Source: Streptomyces termitum (lineage in GTDB: Bacteria; Actinomycetota; Actinomycetes; Streptomycetales; Streptomycetaceae). From it: DNA of 64,000 nucleotides. This document shows, piece after piece, positions 35,216-43,444 of the stretch. Both the position numbers and the translations under genes were made by a program. Under the pieces are notes generated by a model. That model had not been told where the DNA came from and did not search any database. It saw only the letters and a program-made list of their open reading frames with translations. The stretch lies in the NCBI RefSeq assembly GCF_014650175.1, contig NZ_BMUL01000004.1:186001-250000 (forward strand), written 5' to 3'. Every line of letters begins with the position of its first letter. Position 1 is the stretch's first letter.

Positions 35216-36898
35216 TCACGCGCCCCGGGCCGCCTCCTCGCGGATCCGGCCCGCCGCCAGTTCCAGCCGGCGGCCGGCGAAGGCCGTGCGGAAGGCGCGG
35301 TCGTGGGAGACCGCGACCACCGTGCCGGGGAAGGCGGCGAGGGCCTCCTCGACCTCCTCCAGGAGCGCGGGCGCGAGGTGGTTGGTCGGCTCGTCCAGGA
35401 CCAGCAGGTCCGCTGGGCGGTCCAGCAGCCGGGCCAGGTCGAGCCGCCGCCGCTGCCCGGCCGACAGGGCCGCCACCGGCACCGCCAGGTCCTCCTCGCG
35501 CAGCAGCCCCAGCGCCAGCAGCGCGTCCGCGTGCTCCTCCGGCGGGCCCGGCCGGCCCGCCGCCCAGACCGCGAGGGCGGTCCGGCGGGTGGGGGAGTGG
35601 GGCAGCTCCTGCGCCAGGTACCCGACCCGGCCGGTACGGCGCACCGCGCCCTCGTCCGGCACCAGGTCGCCCGCGAGGACCCGCAGCAGGGTCGTCTTCC
35701 CGGCCCCGTTGGGCCCGGAGACGAGCAGCCGCTCCCCGGCCTCCACCCGCAGCCCGGCCACGGCCAGCCGCCCGCCGACGACCACCCCCGCCAACTCCAC
35801 CCCGCCGACGGGAGCGGGAGCGGGGGCGGGGACCGGGGCACCGGGCGGCGCGGGGGGCCCGGCCGGGGCCGCGAACCGGCCGCCGAAGCGGAGCGGCTCC
35901 GGCGGCGCCGCCACCGGCTCCCGCCGCAGCTCCTCCAGCCTGCGGCGGGCCGCCCGCACCTGCCCCGACAGCTTGTTCTCGCTGGAGCGCCGGTGCTTGC
36001 CGAAGCCCTGGCGCGGGTCCCTCCCGGTCACGGCGAGCCGCTGCCCCGCCGCCGCGACCAGCTCCTCCGTGCGGTCCACCTCCTCCCGCCACTCCAGGTG
36101 CTCCCGCTCCAGGCGGCGCCGCTCGGCGGCCTTCGCGGACCGGTAGCCGGTCCAGCCGTCCCCGTACCGCCGCACGGACCGGGTGTCGCGGTCCACCTCC
36201 AGGACGGTGGTGGCGAAGCCGGACAGGAAGGCCCGGTCGTGGGTGACGACCAGGGCGGTGCCCCGGTGCGCGGCGAGCCGCCCGCGCAGCCAGTCGACGG
36301 CGTCCCCGTCGAGGTGGTTCGTCGGCTCGTCGAGCAGCAGCAGTTCGGCCCCGGAGGAGAGAACGCAGGCCAGCGCGAGCCGGGCCTGCTCGCCGCCGGA
36401 CAGCGAGCCGAGCCGCCGCCCGGGCGTGACGTGCCCGAGCCCGAGGGCGTGCAGGGCGGCGGCGGTCCCGGCGTCGGCCCGGTAGCCGCCGCGCTCCTCG
36501 AAGCGGTCCAGGAGCGCGCCGTACGCGGCGAGCCCGTCCGCGTCGGCCTCCCCGAGGCCCGCCTCCGCCGCCCGCAACTCCGCTTCCATGGAGCGCAGTT
36601 CGGCGAGCGCGAGATCGACGGTGTCCCGCACGGTGTGGTCGGGGCCGACCGGGTACGTCTCCGGCAGCGTCTGGGCGAGCCGGGCGACGGAGCCCGGGAA
36701 GTCGACGAGGAGCTCGCCTTCGTCGGGGGTCAGGCCGCCGTCGAGCAGCCGCAGCAGGGTCGACTTGCCGGAGCCGTTCTCGCCGACGACGACGGCCTTC
36801 TCACCGGGCCGGACGGTGAAGGAGACCTGGTCGAGGACGCGGCGGTCCCCGAAGGCGAGGCCGACGGAACGGAGGGAGAGCTGGGCGCGAGCACGCAT
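35216..36898 (-). CDS. ABC-F family ribosome-associated ATPase (antibiotic-resistance type)
   Basis: A 560-residue protein with two ABC domains and no membrane segments. Domain 1 has Walker A GENGSGKST, signature LSGGEQARLAL and Walker B LLLLDEPTNHLD. Domain 2 has GPNGAGKTT, LSAGQRRRLDLA and LLVLDEPTNHLA. The linker between them (about 255-340) is charged and helical. ABC-F proteins bind the ribosomal E site and relieve drug or translation stalls. Upstream is an 8-codon leader ORF whose end can pair with this gene's ribosome-binding site (AGAGGAA, 7 bases before ATG), strong evidence for drug-inducible translation. Confidence 0.9.
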   Translation of the reverse strand: MRARAQLSLRSVGLAFGDRRVLDQVSFTVRPGEKAVVVGENGSGKSTLLRLLDGGLTPDEGELLVDFPGSVARLAQTLPETYPVGPDHTVRDTVDLALAELRSMEAELRAAEAGLGEADADGLAAYGALLDRFEERGGYRADAGTAAALHALGLGHVTPGRRLGSLSGGEQARLALACVLSSGAELLLLDEPTNHLDGDAVDWLRGRLAAHRGTALVVTHDRAFLSGFATTVLEVDRDTRSVRRYGDGWTGYRSAKAAERRRLEREHLEWREEVDRTEELVAAAGQRLAVTGRDPRQGFGKHRRSSENKLSGQVRAARRRLEELRREPVAAPPEPLRFGGRFAAPAGPPAPPGAPVPAPAPAPVGGVELAGVVVGGRLAVAGLRVEAGERLLVSGPNGAGKTTLLRVLAGDLVPDEGAVRRTGRVGYLAQELPHSPTRRTALAVWAAGRPGPPEEHADALLALGLLREEDLAVPVAALSAGQRRRLDLARLLDRPADLLVLDEPTNHLAPALLEEVEEALAAFPGTVVAVSHDRAFRTAFAGRRLELAAGRIREEAARGA

Positions 36899-36905
36899 GG
36901 GAGGG

Positions 36906-36914
36906 TTCCTCTGA
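36906..36914 (-). promoter_or_regulatory. Ribosome-binding site of the ABC-F gene, sequesterable
   Basis: On the transcript this reads TCAGAGGAA, containing the Shine-Dalgarno AGAGGAA 7 bases before the ABC-F ATG. It is the exact reverse complement of TTCCTCTGA, the last two codons plus stop of the leader ORF at 36984-37010. Pairing would close the ABC-F start until a ribosome stalls on the leader. Confidence 0.75.
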
Positions 36915-36941
36915 CGGGTTCGTGGAAGAAGGGCACACGAA

Positions 36942-36975
36942 ACCGGCCCTCGGCCGCGCGGGCGGCCGGGCCGGT
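36942..36975 (-). promoter_or_regulatory. Strong hairpin between leader ORF and ABC-F gene
   Basis: ACCGGCCC and GGGCCGGT (8 bp) enclose a second inverted repeat (CGGCCGC/GCGGCCG), giving a nearly continuous GC stem. In the transcript it sits between the leader stop and the ABC-F ribosome-binding site and would bring the two complementary 9-mers together. A weak TTT follows, so an additional terminator function is possible. Confidence 0.7.
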
Positions 36976-36983
36976 GAACCGGA

Positions 36984-37010
36984 TCAGAGGAAGAAGTACA
37001 ACGCGCCCAT
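36984..37010 (-). CDS. Leader peptide of the ABC-F gene (8 residues)
   Basis: ATG followed by GGC GCG TTG TAC TTC TTC CTC and TGA encodes MGALYFFL. It starts 112 bp upstream of the ABC-F start. No Shine-Dalgarno is present, but TAGCCT ends 7 bases before the ATG, so the leader is probably read from a leaderless transcript. The final codons Phe-Leu-stop are complementary to the ABC-F ribosome-binding site. The aromatic-rich peptide resembles known stalling leaders of resistance genes in size and position. Its role is inferred. Confidence 0.7.
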   Translation of the reverse strand: MGALYFFL

Positions 37011-37017
37011 GGGATCG

Positions 37018-37023
37018 AGGCTA
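37018..37023 (-). promoter_or_regulatory. Probable -10 element of the ABC-F leader transcript
   Basis: TAGCCT on the minus strand, 7 bases before the leader ATG, fits a vegetative -10 hexamer and predicts a transcription start at or within a base of the ATG. The -35 region is not canonical. An A+T-rich AAATCAT lies further upstream at 37048-37054, which might suggest activator dependence. Confidence 0.45.
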
Positions 37024-37086
37024 ACAGCCGTCCCGGTACGCCCGCCGATGATTTCTCCGGCGCCCGCACGCCCCCCGGGGCGGAGG

Positions 37087-38010
37087 TCAGGCGTCCCGTG
37101 CCGCCTCCGCCGCGAACCGCCCGAAGGAGCGCGGGTCGCGGCCCAGGACGCGCTTCACGCCGTCCGTCGCCGACGCGTTGTGGCCGTCGAGCAGCGTCGC
37201 GAAGAGGTCCGCCAGCCACTCCGCCTCCGGCCCGGGCAGACCGAAGCCGGTCAGCAGGGCCGCGTACCGCTCCCGCCCCACCGGCACGTACGCCACCGGC
37301 CGCCCCGAGGCGCGGGACAGCTCCGCCGCGACCTCCGCGAAGGTCACCGGGCGGGGGCCGGTCAGCTCGTGGACGAGGCCCGCGTGCGCGTCCGACAGCA
37401 GCGTCTCCACCACCACGTCCGCGAGGTCCGCCACGTCCACGAACGGCTCCGCCGTCTCCCCGGCGGGGAAGACCAGCTCGCCCGCCGCGACCCCCTCCGC
37501 GAGCAGCCCCTCGGTGAAGTTCTGGGCGAAGAACGCCGCCCTGACCACGGTCAGCGGGATGCCGTCCGCCGCCGCCCGCAGCGCCTCCTCGGCCGCCACC
37601 GCCGTCGGCTCCCCGCGCCCCGACAGCAGCGTCAGCCGCCGCACGCCCGCCCGGGCCGCCGCCCCGCCGAAGGCGGTCATCGCGGCCACCGCGCCCGGCG
37701 CGGCCAGGTCCGGGTAGTAGTTCACATAGGCCGCGTCCGCGCCCGCCAGGGCCGGCGCCCAGCTCTCCGGGTCCTCCCAGTCGAAGCGGACCGGACCGGA
37801 CCGCGAGCCCGCCAGGACGGCCGTTCCGCGCGCCGCGAGCCGCTCCGCCACCCGGCGGCCCGTCTTGCCCGTCGCCCCCGTCACCAGGACCGTCCGCACG
37901 GCCGCGGCCCCCGCGTCCGTCCCCGTCGTGCCCGTCGTGCCCGTCGTGCCCGTCGTGCCCGTCGTGCCCGTCGTGCCCGTCGTGCCCGTGGTGTTCGTGG
38001 TGTTCGTCAT
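37087..38010 (-). CDS. NmrA-like NAD(P)-binding oxidoreductase
   Basis: A 307-residue atypical short-chain dehydrogenase. The Rossmann motif VLVTGATGKTGRRVAERL begins near residue 42, and AYVNYYPDL, RRLTLLSGRG and PFVDVADLADVVVETLL match the NmrA/NAD(P)H:quinone-type family. The first 35 residues are low-complexity Thr-Thr-Gly repeats encoded by a 9-bp tandem repeat and are not part of the fold. The actual start could lie downstream of the repeat. A divergent AraC-type gene suggests local control. Substrate unknown. Confidence 0.84.
   Translation of the reverse strand: MTNTTNTTGTTGTTGTTGTTGTTGTTGTTGTDAGAAAVRTVLVTGATGKTGRRVAERLAARGTAVLAGSRSGPVRFDWEDPESWAPALAGADAAYVNYYPDLAAPGAVAAMTAFGGAAARAGVRRLTLLSGRGEPTAVAAEEALRAAADGIPLTVVRAAFFAQNFTEGLLAEGVAAGELVFPAGETAEPFVDVADLADVVVETLLSDAHAGLVHELTGPRPVTFAEVAAELSRASGRPVAYVPVGRERYAALLTGFGLPGPEAEWLADLFATLLDGHNASATDGVKRVLGRDPRSFGRFAAEAARDA
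37924..37986. repeat. Seven perfect 9-bp tandem repeats (CGTCGTGCC)
   Basis: Seven identical 9-bp units followed by two variant CGTGGTGTT units lie at the N-terminal end of the NmrA-like gene, giving Thr-Thr-Gly repeats in the protein. The unit length is a multiple of three, so copy-number change keeps the frame. Expect variation between strains. Confidence 0.9.
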
Positions 38011-38159
38011 GATCGGCTCCTCGTCCCGCGGCCCGCTCGCCGCGCTCCCTCGTGCTCCCTTTTCGGGGTCCTCCCCGCTGCCTCCAGCCTTCCGCCCGGC
38101 GGCCCCCGCGCCCATGCTCCGGCGGCTCGGCCGCATGCGCGTGCGTCTACGCTGCGGGC

Positions 38160-39092
38160 ATGGACGCACTCGCCGGACTCCTCGACGGGCCCCGCGCCAA
38201 GGGCGCCTTCCTGCTGCGGATGGTGATGGAGCCCCCGTGGTCGGTGCGGATCGAGGACGGCGCCCCGCTGTGCCTGATGTGCGTCACCGAGGGCGAGGCG
38301 TGGATCACGCCGCCCTCCGGCGAGCCCGTCCCGCTGCGCCCCGGCGACCTCGCCATCGCGCGCGGCCCGGAGCCGTACACCGTCGCGGACGCCGCCGGCC
38401 GGACGCCGCGCGCCCGCATCGGACCCGGCGGGGAGTGCGCCACCCTCTCCGGCGAACCGCTCGCCGAGACCCTGCGCCTGGGCGTACGGACCTGGGGCAA
38501 CGCCCTCGACGGCGGCACGACCGTCCTCGTCGGCACCTACCTGGTGGACGGCGAGGTCGGACGGCGGCTGCTCGACGCGCTGCCGCCCCTCGTCCACCTC
38601 CCGGCCGAGCTGTGGCGCTGCCCGCTGATGCCGTTCCTGGAGGAGGAGATCGCCCGCGACGAGCCGGGCCAGAGCGCCGTCCTCGACCGGGTCCTCGACC
38701 TGCTGCTCATCGCCGCCGTCCGCGCCTGGTTCGCCCGGCCCGGCGCCGAGGCGCCCGCCTGGTACCGGGCGATGGCCGACCCGGTGGTGGGCCGCACCCT
38801 GCGCCTCCTCCAGGACGATCCCGCCCATCCGTGGACGGTGGCCTCGCTCGCCGCGAAGGCCGGGGTGTCCCGGGCGGCGCTCGCCCGCCGCTTCACCGCC
38901 CTGGTGGGGGAGCCCCCGATGACGTACCTGACCGACTGGCGCCTCGCGCTCGCCGCCGACCTGCTGCGCGAGGGCGACGCCACCCTGGAGTCCGTCGCCC
39001 GGCGGGTCGGCTACAGCGGCGCCTTCGCCCTCAGCGCCGCCTTCAAACGGGTCCGGGGCGTCAGCCCGAGCACCTACCGCTCCGGCACCTGA
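38160..39092 (+). CDS. AraC-family transcriptional regulator with cupin domain
   Basis: A 310-residue regulator. The N-terminal cupin_6-type sensor (residues about 15-180) contains LRPGDLAIARGPEPY. The C-terminal double helix-turn-helix (about 200-305) has WTVASLAAKAGVSRAALARRFTALVGEPPMTYLTDWRL and VARRVGYSGAFALSAAFKRVRGVSPSTYR, the AraC signature. Divergent transcription from the NmrA-like gene, with 149 bp between, is the usual layout of this regulator class and its oxidoreductase target. Start ATG at 38160. Confidence 0.9.
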   Translation: MDALAGLLDGPRAKGAFLLRMVMEPPWSVRIEDGAPLCLMCVTEGEAWITPPSGEPVPLRPGDLAIARGPEPYTVADAAGRTPRARIGPGGECATLSGEPLAETLRLGVRTWGNALDGGTTVLVGTYLVDGEVGRRLLDALPPLVHLPAELWRCPLMPFLEEEIARDEPGQSAVLDRVLDLLLIAAVRAWFARPGAEAPAWYRAMADPVVGRTLRLLQDDPAHPWTVASLAAKAGVSRAALARRFTALVGEPPMTYLTDWRLALAADLLREGDATLESVARRVGYSGAFALSAAFKRVRGVSPSTYRSGT

Positions 39093-39184
39093 CCCGCCCC
39101 GGACCCCGGCCGGACCCGGCCCGGACCCGGATCGGCCCCCGACCGGCCCTGACCGGTCCCGGTCGCTCCCGGGCCGCGACACGT

Positions 39185-39199
39185 TTGCCGTACCGGCAA
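39185..39199. promoter_or_regulatory. Perfect palindrome TTGCCG-TAC-CGGCAA upstream of a methyltransferase
   Basis: A 15-bp perfect inverted repeat lies 43 bp before the ATG of the His-rich methyltransferase gene, followed by an A+T-rich stretch (CTTTTCTCGCG). It has the form of an operator, possibly TetR-type. Confidence 0.55.
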
Positions 39200-39241
39200 C
39201 TTTTCTCGCGTTTTCGGCGACCTTCCCCGCACGCTGGTGCC

Positions 39242-40204
39242 ATGACCCAGCAGCGCGCACCCCACGACCACCACGGCGACCACTCCGGCCACGGCCACCA
39301 GGGCGGCCACGGAGAGGGCCACGGGCACGGACCGGGCCACGGACACGGCCACGGGCACGACACCGGGCTCGCCTGGAGCGAGCTCGCCCCGCTCCTGGAG
39401 CGGCAGGCCGAGGTCGCCGGCACCGCCTACCGCGAGGCCGCCGCCTGGCTCGGCACCCTGCTCCCGGCGAGCGGCGTCCGCCGCCTCCTCGACGTCGGCA
39501 GCGGCCCCGGCGTCATCACCGCGATGCTCGCCGAGGCGTTCCCGTACGCCGAGGCCGTCGCCGTCGACGGCACCCCCGAACTCCTGGAGCGCGCCCGCGC
39601 CCGCGCCGAGGCCCGGGGGCTCGGCGCCCGCGTCACCACCCTGCGCGCCGAACTCCCCGGCGAGGCCGCCGCGCTCGGCGAGGCCGACCTGGTGTGGGCG
39701 GGCAACTCGCTGCACCACATCGGCGACCAGCGCGCCGCGCTCGCCGACTTCGCGAAGGTACTGCGCCCCGGCGGCCTGGTCGCCCTCGTCGAGGGCGGGC
39801 TCACCCCCCGGCACCTGCCCCGGGACATCGGCATCGGCCGCCCCGGCCTGGAGGCCCGCTTCGACGCCGAGCACGCCGACTGGTTCGCCCGGATGCGGTC
39901 CGAGCTGCCCGGCGCGGTCCGCGAGCCGGACGACTGGCGGGCCCTGTTCGCCTCCGCCGGCCTCGTCCCGGCCGGCACCCGCACCTTCCTCGTGGACGTC
40001 CCGGCCCCCGTCCCGCAGGTCGTCCGCGAGCTGGCCGTCAGCCACTTCGGCCGGCTGCGGGAGGGCTTCGGCGACAGCCTCGGCGCCGAGGACCGGGCCA
40101 CCCTGGACCGGCTCCTCGACCCGGCGGACGAGCAGTCCCTGCACCACCGCACGGACCTCTTCCACCTCACCGCCCACACGGTCCACACCGCCCGCAAGGG
40201 CTGA
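39242..40204 (+). CDS. SAM-dependent methyltransferase with His/Gly-rich N terminus
   Basis: A 320-residue protein. Residues 8-40 are a repeated Gly-His tract with about 16 histidines, likely a metal-binding tail. Residues about 60-230 form a class I methyltransferase: LLDVGSGPGVITAML, AVDGTPELLERA, VWAGNSLHHIGDQRAALADFAKVLRPGG. The methyl acceptor is unknown. A palindrome 43 bp upstream may be its operator. It ends before a strong bidirectional terminator. Confidence 0.87.
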   Translation: MTQQRAPHDHHGDHSGHGHQGGHGEGHGHGPGHGHGHGHDTGLAWSELAPLLERQAEVAGTAYREAAAWLGTLLPASGVRRLLDVGSGPGVITAMLAEAFPYAEAVAVDGTPELLERARARAEARGLGARVTTLRAELPGEAAALGEADLVWAGNSLHHIGDQRAALADFAKVLRPGGLVALVEGGLTPRHLPRDIGIGRPGLEARFDAEHADWFARMRSELPGAVREPDDWRALFASAGLVPAGTRTFLVDVPAPVPQVVRELAVSHFGRLREGFGDSLGAEDRATLDRLLDPADEQSLHHRTDLFHLTAHTVHTARKG

Positions 40205-40222
40205 GCGCGGGCGCGCGGAAAA

Positions 40223-40263
40223 GGGAGGAGGGGGCACCGGCGCGGCCGGTGCCCCCTCCTCCC
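40223..40263. terminator. Perfect 19-bp stem bidirectional terminator
   Basis: A 19-bp perfect stem with a 3-base GCG loop lies between the convergent methyltransferase and aldo/keto reductase genes, preceded by AAAA and therefore usable in both directions. Confidence 0.85.
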
Positions 40264-40275
40264 GTCGTCCGGGGC

Positions 40276-41121
40276 TCAGGCGCCCACGTTGAACTCGCCC
40301 GGGTTCGGGCCCAGGCGGCGGCCCTCGTCGAGCGCCGCGATCGCGGCCAGGTCCTCGGCGTCCAGCTCGAAGTCGAAGACGTCGATGTTCTCCCGGATGC
40401 GGGACGGGGTCACCGACTTCGGGATCACCACGTTGCCCAGCTGGAGGTGCCAGCGCAGCACCACCTGGGCCGGGGTCCGGTCGTGCTTGCGGGCGACGGC
40501 GACGAGCGCGGGGACGTCCAGCAGGCCCCGGCCCTGGCCCAGCGGCGACCACGCCTCGGTCGCGATGCCCAGCTCGGCGTGGACCGCGCGGGACCCGGCC
40601 TGCGCGAGCTGCGGGTGCAGCTCGATCTGGTTCACCGCCGGCACCACCGAGGTCTCCCCGGTCAGCCGCTCCAGGTGCTCGGGCAGGAAGTTGGAGACGC
40701 CGATCGCGCGGGCCCGGCCGTCGGCGAGGATCTTCTCCAGGGCCCGGTAGGTGTCGACGTACGCGTCCTTCGCCGGCACCGGCCAGTGGATCAGGTACAG
40801 GTCGACGTGGTCGAGGCCGAGGAGCTCCAGCGAGGCGTCGAAGGCGCGCAGCGTGGAGTCGTACCCCTGCTCGCTGTTCCACAGCTTCGTCGTGACGAAC
40901 AGTTCCTCGCGGGGGAGCCCGGAGGCGGCCAGGGCCCGGCCGGTGCCCCGCTCGTTCTCGTAGATCGCCGCCGTGTCGATGGAGCGGTAGCCCGCCTCCA
41001 GCGCGGTGGCCACGGCCTTCTCCGCCTCGTCGTCCGGCACCTGCCAGACGCCGAAGCCGAGCTGCGGCATCGCCACGCCGTTGTTGAGGAGGACAGAGGG
41101 GACCTTGTTGTCCGTGCTCAC
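40276..41121 (-). CDS. Aldo/keto reductase
   Basis: A 281-residue NADPH-dependent reductase of the AKR5-like (2,5-diketo-gluconate reductase) group. The TIM-barrel motifs are GFGVWQV, the catalytic tetrad Asp in SIDTAAIYENE with Tyr, Lys in TTKLWN and His in LIHWP, and the nucleotide-binding IPKSVTPSRIRENIDVF. The start is GTG at 41121. It appears monocistronic. The natural carbonyl substrate cannot be read. Confidence 0.92.
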   Translation of the reverse strand: MSTDNKVPSVLLNNGVAMPQLGFGVWQVPDDEAEKAVATALEAGYRSIDTAAIYENERGTGRALAASGLPREELFVTTKLWNSEQGYDSTLRAFDASLELLGLDHVDLYLIHWPVPAKDAYVDTYRALEKILADGRARAIGVSNFLPEHLERLTGETSVVPAVNQIELHPQLAQAGSRAVHAELGIATEAWSPLGQGRGLLDVPALVAVARKHDRTPAQVVLRWHLQLGNVVIPKSVTPSRIRENIDVFDFELDAEDLAAIAALDEGRRLGPNPGEFNVGA

Positions 41122-41257
41122 GTGGGAAGGATCCTTACGTCGTCGTGGTCGTACGGGGACGGGCGCGGCCCGCCCTCCCGTGCAACGATCACCCGGCCCG
41201 TGGAATTCCGGCCACCGGAAACCGCTCTCCGGTCCTTGCGGGGTGCCCCCCGGCGCC

Positions 41258-43099
41258 TCAGCCGTACAGCGCGTCCACCTCGGCCCCGTACGCCCGCTCG
41301 ATCGCCTTCCGCTTCAGCTTCAGCGAGGGGGTGAGCAGCCCGTGCTCCTCGCTGAAGGGGTGCGCCAGGATGCGGAAGGTGCGGATCGACTCCGCCTGCG
41401 ACACCAGCGTGTTCGCGGCCACCACCCCGCGCCGGATCTCCGTCTCCAGGTCCGGGTCCCGCACCAGCTCGGCCGGGGAGAGCGACGGCCGGCCCCGGAT
41501 CGACAGCCAGTGCTCGACCGCCTCCCGGTCCAGCGTGACCAGGGCCGCCACGTACGGCCGGTCGTTGCCGACGACCAGGCACTGCGCGATCAGCGGATGG
41601 GCCCGCACCCGCTCCTCCAGACCGGCCGGCGACACGCTCTTCCCGCCGGACGTCACCAGGATCTCCTTCTTCCGCCCGGTGATCGTCAGATAGCCGTCCT
41701 CGTCGAGCGCCCCGATGTCCCCGGTGGCCAGCCAGCCGTCGCTGAGCACCGCGGAGGTGGCCGCCGGGTCGTTCAGGTAGCCGGAGAAGACGTGCCCGCC
41801 GTGCAGCCACACCTCCCCGTCCTCCGCGATGTGCACGGTCGTGCCCGGCACCGGCCGGCCCACCGTGCCGTACCTGACCCGGTCCGGCGGGTTCGCGGTC
41901 GCGGCGGCCGTCGACTCCGTCAGGCCGTACCCCTCGTAGACGGTCACCCCGGCGCCCGCGAAGAACAGCCCCGTCCGCCGGTCCATCGCCGAGCCGCCGG
42001 ACATCGCGTACCGGATCCGCCCGCCGAGCGCCTCCCGCACCTTCGCGTACACCGTCCGGTCGAAGAACTGGTGCTGCACCCGCAGCGCCGCCGACGGGCC
42101 GGGCCCCAGGCCGAAGGAGCGCTGCTCCAGCGCCTCCGCGTACTTCACCGCCACGTCCGCCGCCTTGTCGAAGACGCCCGCCCGGCCCTCCGCCTCCGCC
42201 TTCCGGCGGGCCGCGCCGAGGATCTTCTCGAAGACGTACGGGACGGCGAGGACGAAGCTCGGCCGGAAGGCGGCCAGATCGGGCAGGAGCACCGAGGCCG
42301 TCATCGACGGCTGGTGCCCCAGCTTCACCCCGCCGCGCACCGCCGCCACCTCCACCATCCGCCCGAAGACGTGCGCCAGCGGCAGGAAGAGCAGCGTGGA
42401 GGTCTGCTCGCCCGGCCGGGAGCCGAAGACCGGCGCCCACCCGGCGAGCACCGTGTCCGTCTCGAAGAGGAGGTGGCCGTGGGTGAGCACGCAGCCCTTG
42501 GGGCGTCCGGTCGTGCCCGAGGTGTAGATGACGGTGGCGACCGTGTCGGGCGTCACCGCCCGGCGGTGCCGCTCCACGACCTCCGCGTCGATCTCCGCCC
42601 CGGCCGCCGTCAGCTCGGCGACCGCGCCGGGCCCCGCGTCCTCGCCGGGGTCGAGCTGCCACAGCCGCTGGAGGCGCGGCAGCCGGTCCACCACCGAGCC
42701 GATCGTCATGGCGTGGTCCTCGTGCTCCACCACGCAGGCCGTGACCTCGGCGTCGTGCAGCATCCACAGCACCTGGTCGGCGGAGGAGGTCGGATAGACC
42801 GGCACCGGCTGGGCGCCGAGCGTCCACAGCGCGAAGTCGAAGAGGGTCCACTCGTAGCGGGTACGGGACATGATCGCGACCCGGTCCCCGAACCGCACCC
42901 CGTGCGCGACCAGCCCCTTCGCCAGCGCCAGCACCTCGTCCCGGAACTCCGCGCAGGTCACGTCCCGCCAGGAGCCGTCCGGGCCCCGGCGCGCGAGGGC
43001 GGCCGCGTCGGGGGTGGCCCCGGCCCGGTCGAAGACGGCGTCCGCCAGACCGCCGTCGAGCGGGGCCGCCCCGACGGGCGGCACGGTGAACTCGCGCAC
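41258..43099 (-). CDS. Long-chain acyl-CoA synthetase (AMP-binding, FadD15-like)
   Basis: A 613-residue adenylate-forming enzyme that activates fatty acids as acyl-AMP and then acyl-CoA. The P-loop-like VIYTSGTTGRPKG lies near residue 185, followed by YEGYGLTESTAAAT, DGWLATGDIG and the C-terminal hinge/catalytic Lys region GRKKEILVTSGGKSV. Length and order match the bacterial FadD15/long-chain type. GGGAGGAG precedes the GTG at 43099. The gene stands alone between an aldo/keto reductase and a 345-bp gap. Confidence 0.92.
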   Translation of the reverse strand: MREFTVPPVGAAPLDGGLADAVFDRAGATPDAAALARRGPDGSWRDVTCAEFRDEVLALAKGLVAHGVRFGDRVAIMSRTRYEWTLFDFALWTLGAQPVPVYPTSSADQVLWMLHDAEVTACVVEHEDHAMTIGSVVDRLPRLQRLWQLDPGEDAGPGAVAELTAAGAEIDAEVVERHRRAVTPDTVATVIYTSGTTGRPKGCVLTHGHLLFETDTVLAGWAPVFGSRPGEQTSTLLFLPLAHVFGRMVEVAAVRGGVKLGHQPSMTASVLLPDLAAFRPSFVLAVPYVFEKILGAARRKAEAEGRAGVFDKAADVAVKYAEALEQRSFGLGPGPSAALRVQHQFFDRTVYAKVREALGGRIRYAMSGGSAMDRRTGLFFAGAGVTVYEGYGLTESTAAATANPPDRVRYGTVGRPVPGTTVHIAEDGEVWLHGGHVFSGYLNDPAATSAVLSDGWLATGDIGALDEDGYLTITGRKKEILVTSGGKSVSPAGLEERVRAHPLIAQCLVVGNDRPYVAALVTLDREAVEHWLSIRGRPSLSPAELVRDPDLETEIRRGVVAANTLVSQAESIRTFRILAHPFSEEHGLLTPSLKLKRKAIERAYGAEVDALYG

Positions 43100-43444
43100 G
43101 GACCTGCTCCTCCCTCGACGGCTCGCCGGATCGATGGCTCGGTGGCTGAAAGAGGCCGCTGTGACGGCTGCGGCGCCGTGACCGTACCCCACGGGGAGGG
43201 GCGGCGGCAGGACCTTCACCAAGCCGCGACAAATCCCGTTCCCACAGGTCAGGGCAGGTGAGAAGGCATATGCCGACCGGATGGGACGCCGGGCGTGCCG
43301 AGGGGCGCGTCCGCCGGCCCTGAAGTCTCCACGGAATCCGTACGCCCTCCGCACGTTCCCGGAACCGGCCGGTAACCACCGACCCGGCGCCCAACGGCGA
43401 CCCGGAGCCGCCGCCGGACCCGCCCCGCGCCCCCTCCCGGTCCC
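43100..43444. other. 345-bp intergenic region
   Basis: No gene is supported here. It should carry the acyl-CoA synthetase promoter, and the convergent side receives the LysR promoter's neighbour only at its 3' end. A perfect 10-bp palindrome GGCATATGCC lies at 43266-43275 near other A+T-rich bases. I see no terminator hairpin of note. Confidence 0.5.

Noticed and set aside
37924-37986. Possible CRISPR-like array
   Set aside because: The 9-bp units have no spacers; it is a simple coding tandem repeat.
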